Assembly (NCBI GenBank): GCA_038503035.1
Contig: JAVSML010021663.1
Span: forward strand, 248,001-312,000
Source: Crocodylus rhombifer
Lineage: Eukaryota; Chordata; Crocodylia; Crocodylidae
Length of the DNA: 64,000 nucleotides
Direction of reading: 5' to 3'
The translations under genes were made by a program, and so were the position numbers. Below the pieces are notes generated by a model. That model saw nothing but the letters and a program-made list of their open reading frames with translations. It ran no database searches and was not told the origin of the DNA. Shown here one piece after another: positions 22,050-33,990 of the stretch. Numbering within the stretch: the first letter of the stretch is position 1; each line of letters begins with the position of its first letter.

Positions 22050-22310
22050 AGGATGGACAATTATGTGCTGGTTTTAACCTATAAGGCCCTAAATGGTCTG
22101 AGCCCTAAGTACCCAAGGGACAGTCTTCTCCCTTATGCTCCATCATGGTCCCTAAGGTCAGCTGGGAACAACCTCCTACTAGTACTATCAATGCGCCAAG
22201 CTCACTTGGTGAAACCATGTGGGAGGTCACTCTCCATAGTCACTCCTCAGCTTTGGAATTCCCTCCTCCTTCAGGCCTACCAGAGCCCAAGCCTGGACAT
22301 CTAGAAAATC
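22050..22310 (+). mobile_element. L2-type LINE ORF2 C-terminal fragment
   Basis: The open frame contains YKALNGLSPKY, YAPSWSLRSAG and TPQLWNSLLLQAYQSPSLDI, which matches the C-terminal domain downstream of the reverse transcriptase in L2/CR1-clade LINEs. It is a truncated relic without the catalytic core. Confidence 0.7.
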
Positions 22311-22846
22311 TGTACAATCTTCCTATTTATACAGGTGTTTAGCAAGCTAGACTAGCCTGAGATATTGTTTAAGGAGATTTTGTTTTATACATGAGTTTGT
22401 CAATTCAGGAACCTGCAACATCTCTGGCTCAGCACATCAAGTACTCAGTTCACCTGGTGATCCTTTTACTTGTGGTCCCAGGGATTACAGGGCCAACTGC
22501 TAGATCCAAACCAAGGCCCTCCTAACAAACTAAACTTCTTTTGATTTAATACTGGAATCTGAACAAGGACAGAACACGGAATGTTCTAAAAAGAAGGTGG
22601 ATTTGAGTTCGGTGGGGGGGAGGAGGGGGCAAATCAAGAGAGGGACTTGGGAGAGAACATACCTCAATGTCAGAAGACCTGAATTGCTCTGAAAAGGGCA
22701 TTACTGCCTGGATTATTACGTCATGCCTTTGGATTCTCAGTGTTCTACAGGACTGTCCTCTGTTCTCAGCAGCCTACTAACAAGGATGAGCTGGAACACA
22801 CCTATCAATATATTCTAACTCTATCCTACTACTGATGTTGTTCGTT

Positions 22847-23380
22847 GTGGATGCATCTACATGAGATGCTTTTCTGTGCATTAGATTAATCTAATGCTCA
22901 GTAAGGCATCATCATCTACACATGTGCAGTAACAATTATGCAATAGATTAGTCTAATGCACTGTTTTCTAGTACCTGTAGATACAGGCACTAGAAATCAG
23001 CGCATTAAACTAATGTACTGAAGTGCATATTTTAGATGCTGCCCTGTAGCAAATTGTTCCCAGGCAGCCGGGGGTCACAGGAGGCAGGGAGAGCTGTCCC
23101 AGCTGAGCAGAATGCTGCCTCCCGGCCACGTGGAGATCAGGACCAGCCCCTGTGCCCCCTGCCAGACCAGGGATGGCACCCAGGGAAGCCTGGAACTCCC
23201 CCGGCTGCTGCAGGGGGGCAGAGCAGGGCAGGAGCAGCCCTAGACTGAACTGGTCCTGTCAGGAGCAAATTTGCTCCCAAAGGACATGTGTTCAGATTCA
23301 TGCTGGGCCACAGTTTAATGAACCTGAATTTTCTGTGCAGAAAATGCAGACTCATTAATTCCTCATGTAGACACACTCTG
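22847..23380. mobile_element. Chompy-like MITE with GC-rich interior
   Basis: The left end has GTGGATGCATCTACATGAG and the right end reverse-complements to GTGTGTCTACATGAGGAATT. Internal TTAGATTAATCTAATG and GATTAGTCTAATGCACTG arms are palindromic. The GC-rich insert 23050-23260 yields overlapping open frames without domain content. Confidence 0.55.
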
Positions 23381-24007
23381 TATGTAGTACCTAGGTTTCA
23401 GGTAAGGATCTGGGCCCCATTTTGCTGAATGCTGCATAGACATAAGGTTAAATCCTGGCCCCACTTAAGTCCATGGCAAAAGTTCCGTTGATTTCCATCC
23501 AGCCGATATTTCATATTCCTACAGTATAAATCATGTCTGGGACTCAGCATTTCGTATTTTCTTTTTTTGAAATCTAAAAAAAATATTAGACTTGTATTTG
23601 GAGAGGGGCAACCTACCGGTACTTTAGGCGGGATAATAAACACTTGAAAATTTAAATCTTCATGCTGCAGGACATGAGCCAACTACTAAATGAGTCAGGT
23701 TAGAAGGAGACTTCCACAATGGGTAGGTTATTCCTTAACTGTCCACTAGGGAAAGTCTTGCTCCTTTTTTGAAGCATCTTGAAGGATCTTTTGAAGAATC
23801 TCTTACTGACCACTTTTGGAGAGAGGACACAGAACTAGATAGACTACTGCCTGATCTAGGATAGCTATGATCTAGCTAGATCTAGCCATGCTTCTGCCTC
23901 CATCCTCTCACTATAATGCGCTAGTTGCTTTGGTGTAAAGGTGCCATTTCAGATGTGGTATGAATGGCCAATTGTCTGCTATTGTTAGACAATAGTTATT
24001 GCAGCTA
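23381..24007. other. Intergenic, no gene recognised
   Basis: I see an old repeat tail near 23450-23500 (CCCACTTAAGTCCATGGCAA motif) and otherwise unique sequence with no exon. Confidence 0.4.
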
Positions 24008-24228
24008 TGAGGGGTAGCCTTGGTGGTCCAGAAATTATATGAGGGACAAGGATTTCTTAGCATGATATTTTTTATTGGAACAATGATGAAGTTAAGATAA
24101 AGCTAGACAAGCTTTCAAATCTGATGACGAATGTCTTGCATTCTAAAGCTTGTCTGACTTTATCCCAAGTACACCATTGGTCCAATAAAAGCTATCATAC
24201 TAAGAAATCCTTGCCTCTCTCAGCTATA
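24008..24228. mobile_element. Small palindromic DNA element
   Basis: Inverted segments of about 39 bp at 24041-24079 (GACAAGGATTTCTTAGCATG then TATTGGA) and 24181-24219 (TCCAATAAAAGCTATCATAC then TTGCCTC) flank a short spacer. This is the structure of a MITE or hairpin repeat. There is no coding sequence. Confidence 0.6.
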
Positions 24229-24734
24229 CAAATTCAATGCTGTACTGTTCTACCCACTTAGATCACTGGGAGGGGTAGCACTGAGAAGCTACTGTTCCCA
24301 CCAGCATCACTTTTGGAAAATTAGGCACAGGCATCCAATGTGCTGCCCATATCTATTAACTCTGGCCTTTGTGTCTGGACTAAGAGAGTGATGGAGGCTC
24401 TCTCCTGGCATGCTGGAACTTCAGGTACGCTGGCCTGGATTAAAACAAAACACCTCTTTACTATTTACCCTCCTCTCTAGCGGGCACAGAAGTTGAGTTC
24501 TGGAGCTCAGAGCTCACTCCAAAGGGGTTTGTTGCACATGTACTGAGGAAAGACTGAGTAAGGAATTCAGGAGGTTGCTCAGTGTCTGGGGAAGCCCAGG
24601 ATTCAGTAATTATGGGCAATGGATTCCTCTTTGACTCAGAGGAGAAAGATTTTTCCATGGTCAGAGCTAAGAAACTGTGGCTGAATTGCCCCTGTCTTAA
24701 CGATGCCTGAGTGCATACTTAACTTTAAGGTAAT

Positions 24735-25311
24735 GGGGCCTACACATGCATTTTATGTAAATGGCGCATAACTCAAATTCACATAAAGGGAATCCACTTT
24801 ACAATGTAACAAATAGGGATATGTTCCAAGACCTCAACTGTAGTGACCCCCAGACCCATTTCTACCACTTTTACAAGACAATTTTGGTACTCACCAACAG
24901 CAGACAGTACACACAAGCCCAGGGTGGTGGTGAATGTTTAGTTGGGGTGAAGAGGGGGTGGTGGAGAGTGTTAGTGTTAGTGAAGTTCTTTTGCACTTCA
25001 TTGATGGACCAGGGAGAGGGGTAGGAGAAAAGCTAGAGAGGCACTTAAAAGCCATAATGGGGATGACAACTATAGAAATGTGTCACAGAAAATGAGTGAG
25101 GAGCACAGATCCACACGGGAGACTATATTTTGGTGCATGTCACTCCCACGGTCCACTGCACAAAGCAGCTGACAGTGGGCTTCCACCACACTGATTGCAT
25201 AAGAGTGAATTTCCCTTGCATATAATGAATTTTTTATATAAAAAGGGTCATCGCATAAGAGTGAATTCATACATACAGAACCCACATAAAGTGAGGGAAA
25301 CCTGTAGGTCC
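24735..25311. mobile_element. Possible nonautonomous DNA transposon
   Basis: The left end GGGGCCTACACATG and right end (reverse complement GGACCTACAGG) are imperfect inverted repeats. Near both ends, CACATAAAGG or CACATAAAGTGAGGG motifs recur, and GCATAAGAGTGAATT occurs twice (about 25197 and 25253). No clear target duplication was found. Confidence 0.35.
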
Positions 25312-28300
25312 ATAAGTGCTTTCTAATCCTGAAAGTTATTGGTTGGCTGATTCAAAGTTTCCATGCTGTTTTGTACATTAGGGTTTCCACATGGCAGACT
25401 CTCCGGCCAGTGAATGAACTCACAGGGTTATGACACTACTGGTACTTATGAAAAGAAATCAAATTAGCTAAGGATCGCCTCCTTTGGAGCTAATGCTTTT
25501 CTCTTGCTGGAGGAGTGCATCGTTGGGTTGATGGATACTACACCGCTGGAACAGAAGAAGCTGCAACCTTCACCTGGCTTTAATGGAACTGAAGTGCGCG
25601 CTTCAAGTACAGCATGTGCTTTGCTGAATCTGGGCTTCAGCAAGGAACTAGATGCTAGTGACCTGTCCCTTTTCTGAAGTGGAGTGAGGGAAGAAGCAAG
25701 CATCCCCAGGGTTTGAAGCTGAGGCTGGCAGTGTTTCTAACAGTTAGGTCACTCTGATTTCCTTTATCATGATGCTGCATAGGCTGAGTTTGGTGCACAG
25801 GAAAGGTGGGGGTTCAACCATGGTTCTGGAAGAGCTACAGGGAGCCAGTTTGAAATGCAGTTGGATTATTAGAGCTCTTAGGGGTCAAGATGCCAACAGC
25901 AATTTGAAGAGTGCACTATACAGCAGTGTAGCCCCCACCCAGTCTTACATGCAGGGAAATTTCAGCAGCTTCTTAGAGCAGCTTGAAGTCCTGCTGTGCT
26001 ACTAGATCTGCACAAAGGTGAGTTAGCAATTACCAGTGTCTCTGGTTCTATCAGAAAAGCTAAATTATTTTTGGTCATCAACTGCTTCCTGTGTTCAAGG
26101 GTTACAGTGAGTGTCTTGCAGGGAGCATTGCATTCTGACCACTCCAAGCGCTTTTTAAGGAACAGATATATAATAAGTCCAGGCTGTTTTTGACCTACAC
26201 TAAAAGCTCTCTCTCAGTAGCAAAGGGTTCAATGCCCTCAGCTCTTCAGGTTAGAGCTATGTAATTTCCCAGGAAATTCTGAGACTTTCAGGGCTTGCTC
26301 ATTCAGCACCAGCAGCAGGTCTCAGGGAGCAGAGGGCTGAGCATGCCCTGCCCAACCATGCCTACTCATGTTCTTTGGACCTGGAAGTTCACTCATGAGG
26401 CTGCTCCAGACTTACCCCAGGTCCCCTCTCAGGGCCACTGAAGACCAAAAGCTCAAAAGCAAGCACTGGGGCTAAAGCTGGAGTACGCTCACTGGCAAAC
26501 TCTCTGGAGCAGAAAGGGAGTAACTAGAAATTTTGGCACCTTGGCACTGAAGCTAGAGAAGGAAGGGGGTGCCAAGCCCGAAAGAACTGGGGGCAAGGGC
26601 CAGGGATGCTGACCATTGGAGAATCATATGGCACATGGGCTGCTGCTGCAGTGCAGGCCGCCCTGAAGCCACCATTCTGGTGCCCTCTGGACATCAGGTC
26701 TTGTGGCTGGTGGCCCTCCCACCAACCCCTAGTTATGTTATTTCCCTAGAGCACATCAGTGGATGGATTTGGGTAGGAGATGCTAAGCCCTGTGCTCCAC
26801 AGGACACACTGCCACTATAGGATATGCAAGCCCTCCAGGAGCAAGAAGTGAGGACCTGGCTTTGACTTTCCTACACATGAAAACCAGGAGGCTTCCATGC
26901 CCAGTCTCTCAGGGTCTCTTTCTTAAGCCCTGCACAAAGCTGGCTGTTTGTCATGGCAAGTAGGGGGAAGCATCAAGACCTCATAGTGGCAAAAAGATGC
27001 AAATCTCAAACAAGGGACAGAAAGAACCAAGAAAAGGTCCTGACTTGTCATTCCAGCTCAAACTCTTCTGCTTTGCAACAGCATGATTTAGCAACCATTT
27101 CTATTAATTCATAGATTAAAATCCCTTCATATTTCTCCACAGTGAACAAGGAAAGCTGGTGTTCAATCAGGGCCAGGTTATGTGGACTCTGGCTCTATAA
27201 ACCAACAGTCAAATTCTCTGCAGAGCCCAGCACATTGGGTGTGGGTTGGATGCTGGGTTCTTTTAAAAATCTGCCACAGGAGAGACAAAGTTACACAAAT
27301 CCCTGGGAGAGCTGCTCAGCTACTGGCTGCTGTGGGCAGAAGAGCTTGGCTCTGATTCCCTGCACTCACCCTGCCAGAGCTGTCACGATGCCTCAACACT
27401 GTGTCAGTGGGGAACTCTGATTCCAAACCATTTTACATCTCCTTGGCACAGGCATAAGTGATTCAAGGGGAATTTGTTAGGAAACCTCCTCCAAGACGCT
27501 GTTGTCTCCACAGATGTCAAGGCTATGACAAAGAAAGGAGCCTTAGTCCAACAGAAGACCACAGGCATAAATTTGTCAGCAATGCACAGGTAACCAATGA
27601 TTCAGATTCCCACTGCAATCGCTTCTACTACAAGGGAGCCCACAGCCAGGTTTGGACCCCACTGCATCTTCAGTGAAATTTTAGACCAGCCTATAGCTTG
27701 AGGCCTGCTCTAAACTCTGCCAGTCATTACAGCTACTCAGAAGACATCAAACAATCAGGGATAGCAAGAGGATGCTCCACCCGTCCCTGCTGTCAGATGC
27801 TTCCAGAGCTGGCGACTGCAGGAGGTGGGAATATAGGAGCTGGCTTTGCCAGCTGCACGTTCCCTGAGAATTCATGCTTGCGAGGGCCTGGCTAGTTTCA
27901 TCCCTCTTTGCACAGCCAAAGAGAGAAACCAGACAAAGCAGGGGCAGTGCAATCCTTGCAGCAAATCTGCAGCGTTTTAGCTCGTCCAAAACAGTTTTAC
28001 ACAAATGTCCCGTCATGCCCCACTCCAGCACAGAATACCAATACCAGCACCTGCTCTAACCAAATAGACAGGCCTTCTGCAACTGGGCATTAATAGGAAA
28101 AAGCAGGCAAAAACAGACTCCACGTTCTTAATCTTAGCAGAATGTTCCACTGGCCGTTTAGGAACAATTCCAGGGGGATTCATGTGTTGGCCACCAGGCA
28201 GTAATTTCCAGCCTTCTCAGCTCTGCCCCACCTCTAGCCTACCTCCCCTCACTTCCTCAGAAGCTAAATCCAGTGGCTCCCTGACGTTAAGTGTCCTGTA

Positions 28301-28809
28301 TGTGGTGATAACAGGAGGGAGAGAGAGAAGGAGCTGAGTGGGCAGCCATTCCACCCGCAGGGCATGGTGTTCCCCCTTGAGTAGTTTCCAGCTGCCATCT
28401 TTCAAGGCAGATATAAAGGATTACCTTTATTGAGCCCCTGTATTAAATTCTTCCCTGGGGCTAGCTTCAGGCACATGGATGAGAGATACTCGAGTCAGGT
28501 GGATTCGTCTTTGGAAGGAGGCAGCAGACTCCACTGCACCCTCCCGGGGCATTCAGCTGGGGTGGAAGGAGGGGTTGGGTGTCAGGGCAGTTCAGTCTCC
28601 ATGTCAGAGGCTCAATAGGAGTTTAGCAAGGAGAGGGTGCCAGCAGGATACACTCCCTCCACCCCCGCATCGACTAACCTGTTTCCTGCCTTGCCAAGCT
28701 AGCACTAGCCACTTTCTGCCTGCCTGTGAAGCTGTGGGCACCTAGCAGCTCCAGTCCACCCTGACCTCCCCTAGCGGGCTCTTCACTCAGGCTCGGTGAT
28801 GATTTCTGC
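25312..28809. other. Intergenic, no gene recognised
   Basis: This is about 3.5 kb of moderate-GC sequence with many short frames on both strands, none longer than 94 codons and none with a recognisable domain. It holds no obvious transposon ends. Confidence 0.45.
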
Positions 28810-29175
28810 ACTTAGTGTTAGAATCAGAGTCACTGAGTTGAAGGGGACCTCAAGGTCCAGCTAATCCAACACCCTGCATGAATGCAGGATGTGCTATTCC
28901 TAAACTACTCCAGACAAAAGCTTATCCAGCTTTTCCTTGAAAACCTCCAAGACAGGAGGTGTCACAACATCCCTGGGCAGCCTGTGCCATTATCCTACTA
29001 TGCTTCAGTAATGGAGTTTTTTTCCTGAGATTCACTCTAACTCTGCTTTGCTGCAATTTAAACCTTCCCAGGTGTTCTCCCTCTTCTTTATGACAGACTT
29101 TCAAGCATTCAGAAACTGCTATCGTACCCCCTTTATCTCCTTTTCTTCAAACAAAGCTTACCTAGTTTTCCCAAG
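28810..29175 (-). mobile_element. CR1 LINE 3' end, reverse orientation
   Basis: The plus strand starts AATCAGAGTCACTGAGTTGA, GGGGACCTCAAGGTCCAGCT and ATCCAACACCCTGC, the reverse complement of the familiar CR1 3' terminus. The rest (CTTGAAAACCTCCAAGACAG and TCCCTGGGCAGCCTGTGCCA) matches the upstream CR1 region. It is a 5'-truncated copy. Confidence 0.85.
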
Positions 29176-31855
29176 TGTTACTTGCATGGCTTTCTGATTT
29201 TTCTGGGGAGAACTTTGCTCAGTACTCCTTTGCACCCAAGCTCTCAGCCTTTGCTTCTCAATGGTTCCTGTTACTGACCTACTTGCCGCCCATCTGCTTT
29301 TCTGAGGAAGACACCCTTGGCAAGCCCTCTCTCCTGAATCCACCTTTTTGAAAAATCACTTTGCCGTCTGACCCTGCAAAGCCATACCACATTTTGACTG
29401 TGAGCTGCAAAGATGCAGGTAAGCATTTTAGAAGAGCACCTTGGCTTGCTCTACTGTGAGTTTCCAGTTGTGCCCTACTCGTGAAGATGCCTCAACCAGC
29501 TAATGAAGAAAACAGATTACCTCAATCATTGCATTCAGAGCTCATGAAGACAGCGTCCACTGAGGAGAGCCGGGAGAGAGCACCAGACAGAGCATGGATC
29601 CAGTCACTCAGCCCAAGGGACACAGCACGATCACTAGTTGCAATGCAGGCTGAAACTGGATGTTTCATTATAACATCTTGCCTGGCTCTCCAGTTGCTGC
29701 CTCTTTCTAGAGGATGGGTGGACTCCTCCCTGGAACTGCTGTTGCCCTCTCTTGTCCTTTCTCAGTTACTCTTTTGGGAATTGGCTGAGCTGGAAAGCTG
29801 TGAGTGAAAGATCTGAGCTGCTGGGGCAGCGGAGGAAAGACGTTGTGCCATCAGGCTTGGCAGTTCCCCAGAAGAATCGAAGAGGGAGTTGTCAGTGATG
29901 GCTCTGGGCGAGACAGAAGAGTTTACTTCCCTCTGATCCCTGCCACTGCCACCTAACTGTGATGTTCCCAGGGGCTGACTCGCATAGACGCCAGCTGATC
30001 CTCCAGCTCTCTGATCTGGGCAGTGCTCAGTGACCATGATCAGACATAAGGGAACAACTGACTTTGCTTGTCCTCATGACTGGATGGTGCATGGTCCAGG
30101 ACTTCTGACTCAGCTGACTGGATTCTCCTCTCATTTACACCAGTTTGACTACACTGATTTGAGAGTTACTCTTGCTTTACACCAGCATAACTAACAAGCA
30201 GTTCAGGCCCAAAGCAACCATGTAAGGTACTCCAAGGCATCACGGCAAAGCTCTGAAGCTTGTTCAAAGCCAAGAATAGGAGGACAAATGCCTCAAGGAA
30301 AGAGGGACCTTGATTCCCAGTGCCCTGCACCAATGGCACTTGTCCAAAGTGGGTTTAAAATACTACCATCCCAGTTATTTATTTATTCATATAGAATACA
30401 GCAACTGAATGACAGAACAAGCTATAAACAACCTATAAACAATGGCATTGAGGGATAAGGCTAGAATGACAGTCTAAAATTTGATATCCATTGCAAAGCC
30501 ACTAAGGTAAATGATGAGGGCCAAGGCACTATGGGAATGGGTTAGATTTGAGGCTCCAGTGCCTGAATGTAGTTCTCATCAGGCACTTTATAGTTGCCAC
30601 CATTGGTCAGGTGAGTTTCTGATCTAAGACATCCCCTCACCTGGAGTAAACCAGCACAGCTCCATTGAAGTCAGTGCCTACCAGCTGAGGATCAAGCCCC
30701 CTATTCATGAGGTCATCTTCTTGGCTCATTGCTTGGGGTTCCAGCTTTGCTCTGATGTCTACAGAGTTAGTGCTCATTGATACCAGGAGATGGAGAGCAG
30801 GACAGGAACGTAGGGTCTTCATTCCTGTAGGTATTAGCAATCACTGCTTGATGTGAATGCACAGCTAGCAAAAAGATGGTAAAATCTACTCTGCCCACAT
30901 ACAGATACAATACAAGGAGCTTCCATATCACTGCACTATCTCAGTGCACCTCAGCTCTGACATGGAGGGGCTGCCTCAAGGCAGAAGGTAGCTAAACAGT
31001 CTTCCTCCTCACCCTGAGTCCACTGCTGATGTGTGTAGCCCAGAATTATGGTTATGCTCTTTTCTCTGCAGAGTCTGACAGTGGCACAAGGGAAGCAGGG
31101 GGAAGGAAGTTAAGGTCTACCTAGGGCCACTGACAACCTGTCTGCTCTGCCTTATTCTGTCAGGCTTGGGATTAGGGGGGAAACCAGACAGACAGACATG
31201 GCCAGTATCTCTGTCCTGTTCCTGGGACTCAAAGCTAATTTTAGTCCATGTTTCCCAGATCACCCACATATTTTACTGTGACCTTAAGACTGTCAACATT
31301 TTTCTCCCATGAAACTATATCCCAGGATACTTAGTTCCCCAAGCACCCCTGAGCCCAGAGCACCAGATCTCATTTCACTGTGTTATTTCAATCTAATGGA
31401 TATTAATGTGTTCTTTCTTTTGCTATTCTTTCTGCTAGGGGTGGCCAAACTTAGCCTGGACATTAATAGATTGATCCTCAAAAGTACTGAGCCATGGTAA
31501 GACCAAGCTCCACAGTGCCCTGTGGTTTAGGAGAAATGAAGTGGGCACACAACATATACAAAGCAACAGTAGTGACTAAGGTATCTCTGTTGTGCTCCTG
31601 GCTCATTTAGGTGCATCCTCAGGATTTCATCCTTGGGTACCTAACTCTTTCTATGCACCATGTAGGGTGCTTGGGCACTTAACCTACAGTACTCAAGGAA
31701 CTGGCTCAGGTACTTGCAGAAGTCATTGGCTGTTTTCTTCAAGAACCCATGGAGGTCAGGTGAGATTCCAGGAGAATGAAAAACAGCAAATATTTTTAAA
31801 TATTTAAAATGTAATAAAAGCAAATATTTATGAAAATAAATCTTAAAAAAAACCC
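29176..31855. other. Intergenic, old repeat fragments
   Basis: Two copies of an old amniote repeat motif (TTACACCAGTTTGACTACAC near 30135; GAGTAAACCAGCACAGCTCC near 30643) are visible. No exon is recognised. Confidence 0.4.
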
Positions 31856-31859
31856 TTAA

Positions 31860-32510
31860 AGTAATAAGGAGGATAGAGGAAATAAAGACTGTTCAGTCCA
31901 ACTACTGTACACCTAAAAGTACTAAAGCATATCATCAAAGAATCTGTTCCTAAGTATCTATTTCCTATGGAATGTCAACCTGATGAAGAACAATTACCAT
32001 GAATTTGTCAAGAGTAAGTCACGGTTAACCAATTTGATCTCTGTCTTCAGTAATGTCACCGGCTCTGTGGTTGCAAGGAAAGCAGATACAACTTGACTTG
32101 TTGTTTGCAAGGTTCTTGGAATTGTCCCTCATTACATGCTCATAAATAAGAAATAAGGTGAAACCACTTGTGCATAACTGATTGAATAATTATGCTCACA
32201 AAGTAATCATCAATGACTCAATGTCTAACCAGAAAAAAGGTATCAAGTTGGGTTCCCAGGGCTATGTCCTGGTTTCAGTACAATTCAGTATCTTCATTAA
32301 TGACTCAGAAGATTAACTGAAAACTTAGTAAATTCGCAAATGACATCAAACTGGGTGGGTCAGCAGATATTTTGGACAATAGGATTAGGATTCAACGTGA
32401 CCTGGATAAATTAGAAAAATGGTCTGAAACAAATCAGTTGAAATTCAATAAGCAAATGCATAACTACAAAAAGAGAATAAGTGGTCAAGCTACAGTACTG
32501 CAGAAAAGGA
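31860..32510 (+). mobile_element. CR1 LINE reverse transcriptase fragment
   Basis: The translation carries FNIFINDSE, then F-A-N-D-I-K-L-G-G where active CR1 has a DD catalytic pair, then RIQRDLDKLEKWSE and QLKFNKQMHN. The order matches the end of the CR1 reverse transcriptase domain. Frameshifts, stops and the altered catalytic residue mark it as dead. Confidence 0.75.
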
Positions 32511-32533
32511 GGTGGGGTTTTAGTGAATATGGC

Positions 32534-32605
32534 TAGGGACAGACATTCAAAACGCCTGAGCTAAAGTTGATTCAATCTTTGCAGGTTAGTCTAAAAGTGT
32601 GATCT
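32534..32605 (+). mobile_element. Left-end fragment of TAGGGACAGAC-type transposon
   Basis: It starts TAGGGACAGACATTCAAAA and stays similar to the left end of the complete element at 49751-50696 for about 70 bp (through TCAATCTTTGCAGGTTAGTC). The right end is missing. Confidence 0.65.
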
Positions 32606-32830
32606 TCACCCATTCTCTAGTATACTCTGCTGGGCTTTCTCTTAAGCTGGGCTGGAGAAGTTTCTGGCAAAGCTGTGAGAGGAAGGGAGGTCTTTATGAC
32701 ATCTTTATGTCTTCCTGATCTTAGGATATACTCAAGGCTGCTGGGAGCATTCCCGGCTGGTAATGACCCCCAACAGGCCAATTCAATAGCTGGCAATTGC
32801 CAGAATACATTGATGCCTTACCCATAACTG

Positions 32831-33241
32831 TGCCCATGTCTACACATGCACTTTACTGGGTATGTCTACACATGCATTTATGCTGGCTTAAATTTACTGC
32901 ACAGTAAATTACTGCGCAGTAATTGGGAATAGGCTGGTATCTATACATGCAGGCATTCAAGCACATTAATGCTGTGTTTGGACTGACTTGGACTAAAGTT
33001 AATCCTAAATTAGTCCACACACACAGTGTTACTGTGTAGTAAGGCGTCTACATGTGCATTACTGTATAGTAACTAATCAGGCATATATTTGATACCTGCA
33101 TGATGCAAGTATCAAATTCACACTCAGATCAGCATAAGTTGCCATTTACTGTAAAGTACAAGCATATACGTGTAAACAAGTGCCTGTACTGCACAGTAAT
33201 TCTGGTTACAGTGCAGTAAATGCACACACGTAGAAGTGCCC
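32831..33241. mobile_element. Chompy-like MITE (first of two adjacent copies)
   Basis: Repeated TGTCTACACATGCA ends (twice, 32837 and 32863), TTACTGCACAGTAAATTACT palindromes and a right end with TGCACACACGTAGAAGTGCC mark a palindromic MITE, perhaps one inserted in another. There is no coding sequence. Confidence 0.55.
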
Positions 33242-33720
33242 ACTGTGGAGTAGATTAATTAGCTGCAGAGTATAGCATCACTGTCTGTACATGTGATGGT
33301 ATTAGGCTGCAGTAAACTAATTAACACCGCTGTAAGACAGTACTGTCAGGGACAGTCCTATCTTATGGCAGAGTAAGTAACTGTAATTAAACACACATGT
33401 AGACACTTCCCTCTCCCAAACCATAAATTGCACCTGGTCAGCCCAGGCAGCAAGGGGCTAGACTCTTGCCTGCTGCCTAGTTACACAGCTCTACACTTTC
33501 AGCACTCTTGTGCCCTAGCCAGCCCCTCCACTACCCAATGCCACCACCTGGAGCCAGAGGCAGAGCAGGACAGGAGCAGCCCTGCCATAAACTGCTCTGC
33601 CCTAGCTCAAATTGCTGTTGTCCCAGCTACATGTGTAGACACTGTACCCAGGAGTTTACTTCAGCTCAAACTGCTGCAGAGTTTATTGTTTTGAATTAAT
33701 TGCATATGTAGACACACCAT
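33241..33720 (+). mobile_element. Chompy-like MITE, long form
   Basis: This is about 480 bp and is collinear with 37228-37710 at roughly 80% identity by eye. It has a left palindromic arm (AGATTAATTAGCTGCAG / GTAAACTAATTAACACC), a C-rich middle (CCCTAGCCAGCCCCTCC), and a right end TTGAATTAATTGCATATGTA followed by GACACACC. It directly abuts the preceding copy. Confidence 0.6.
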
Positions 33721-33854
33721 TCTCTTCAAATTAGGTACTTCCCTGTCTCTCTTGTCAGTTTGGCCTGATTCTGTGGGTGTGCTCAGAGCATGCCTAAACT
33801 GGATGGAATACACACAAAATCTGGAGAAAAAAAATCAGTTTATCTCTCTCACCA

Positions 33855-33990
33855 GAATAGTCTAGTGGCTATGGTACTCACCTAGCCTATGGGAAGCCTG
33901 CCTTAAACTCTGCCCTACCTGATCTGGAGTAGGACCTTAAACCCAGGTCTCCCATAGGGTCAGGTGGGTGCCCTGAAAACGACCTTTTTG
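33855..33990 (+). repeat. Possible tRNA-derived SINE fragment
   Basis: TAGTGGCTATGGTACTCACC resembles a pol III A-box region, and ACCCAGGTCTCCC lies downstream. It is diverged, with no tail visible. Confidence 0.3.
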
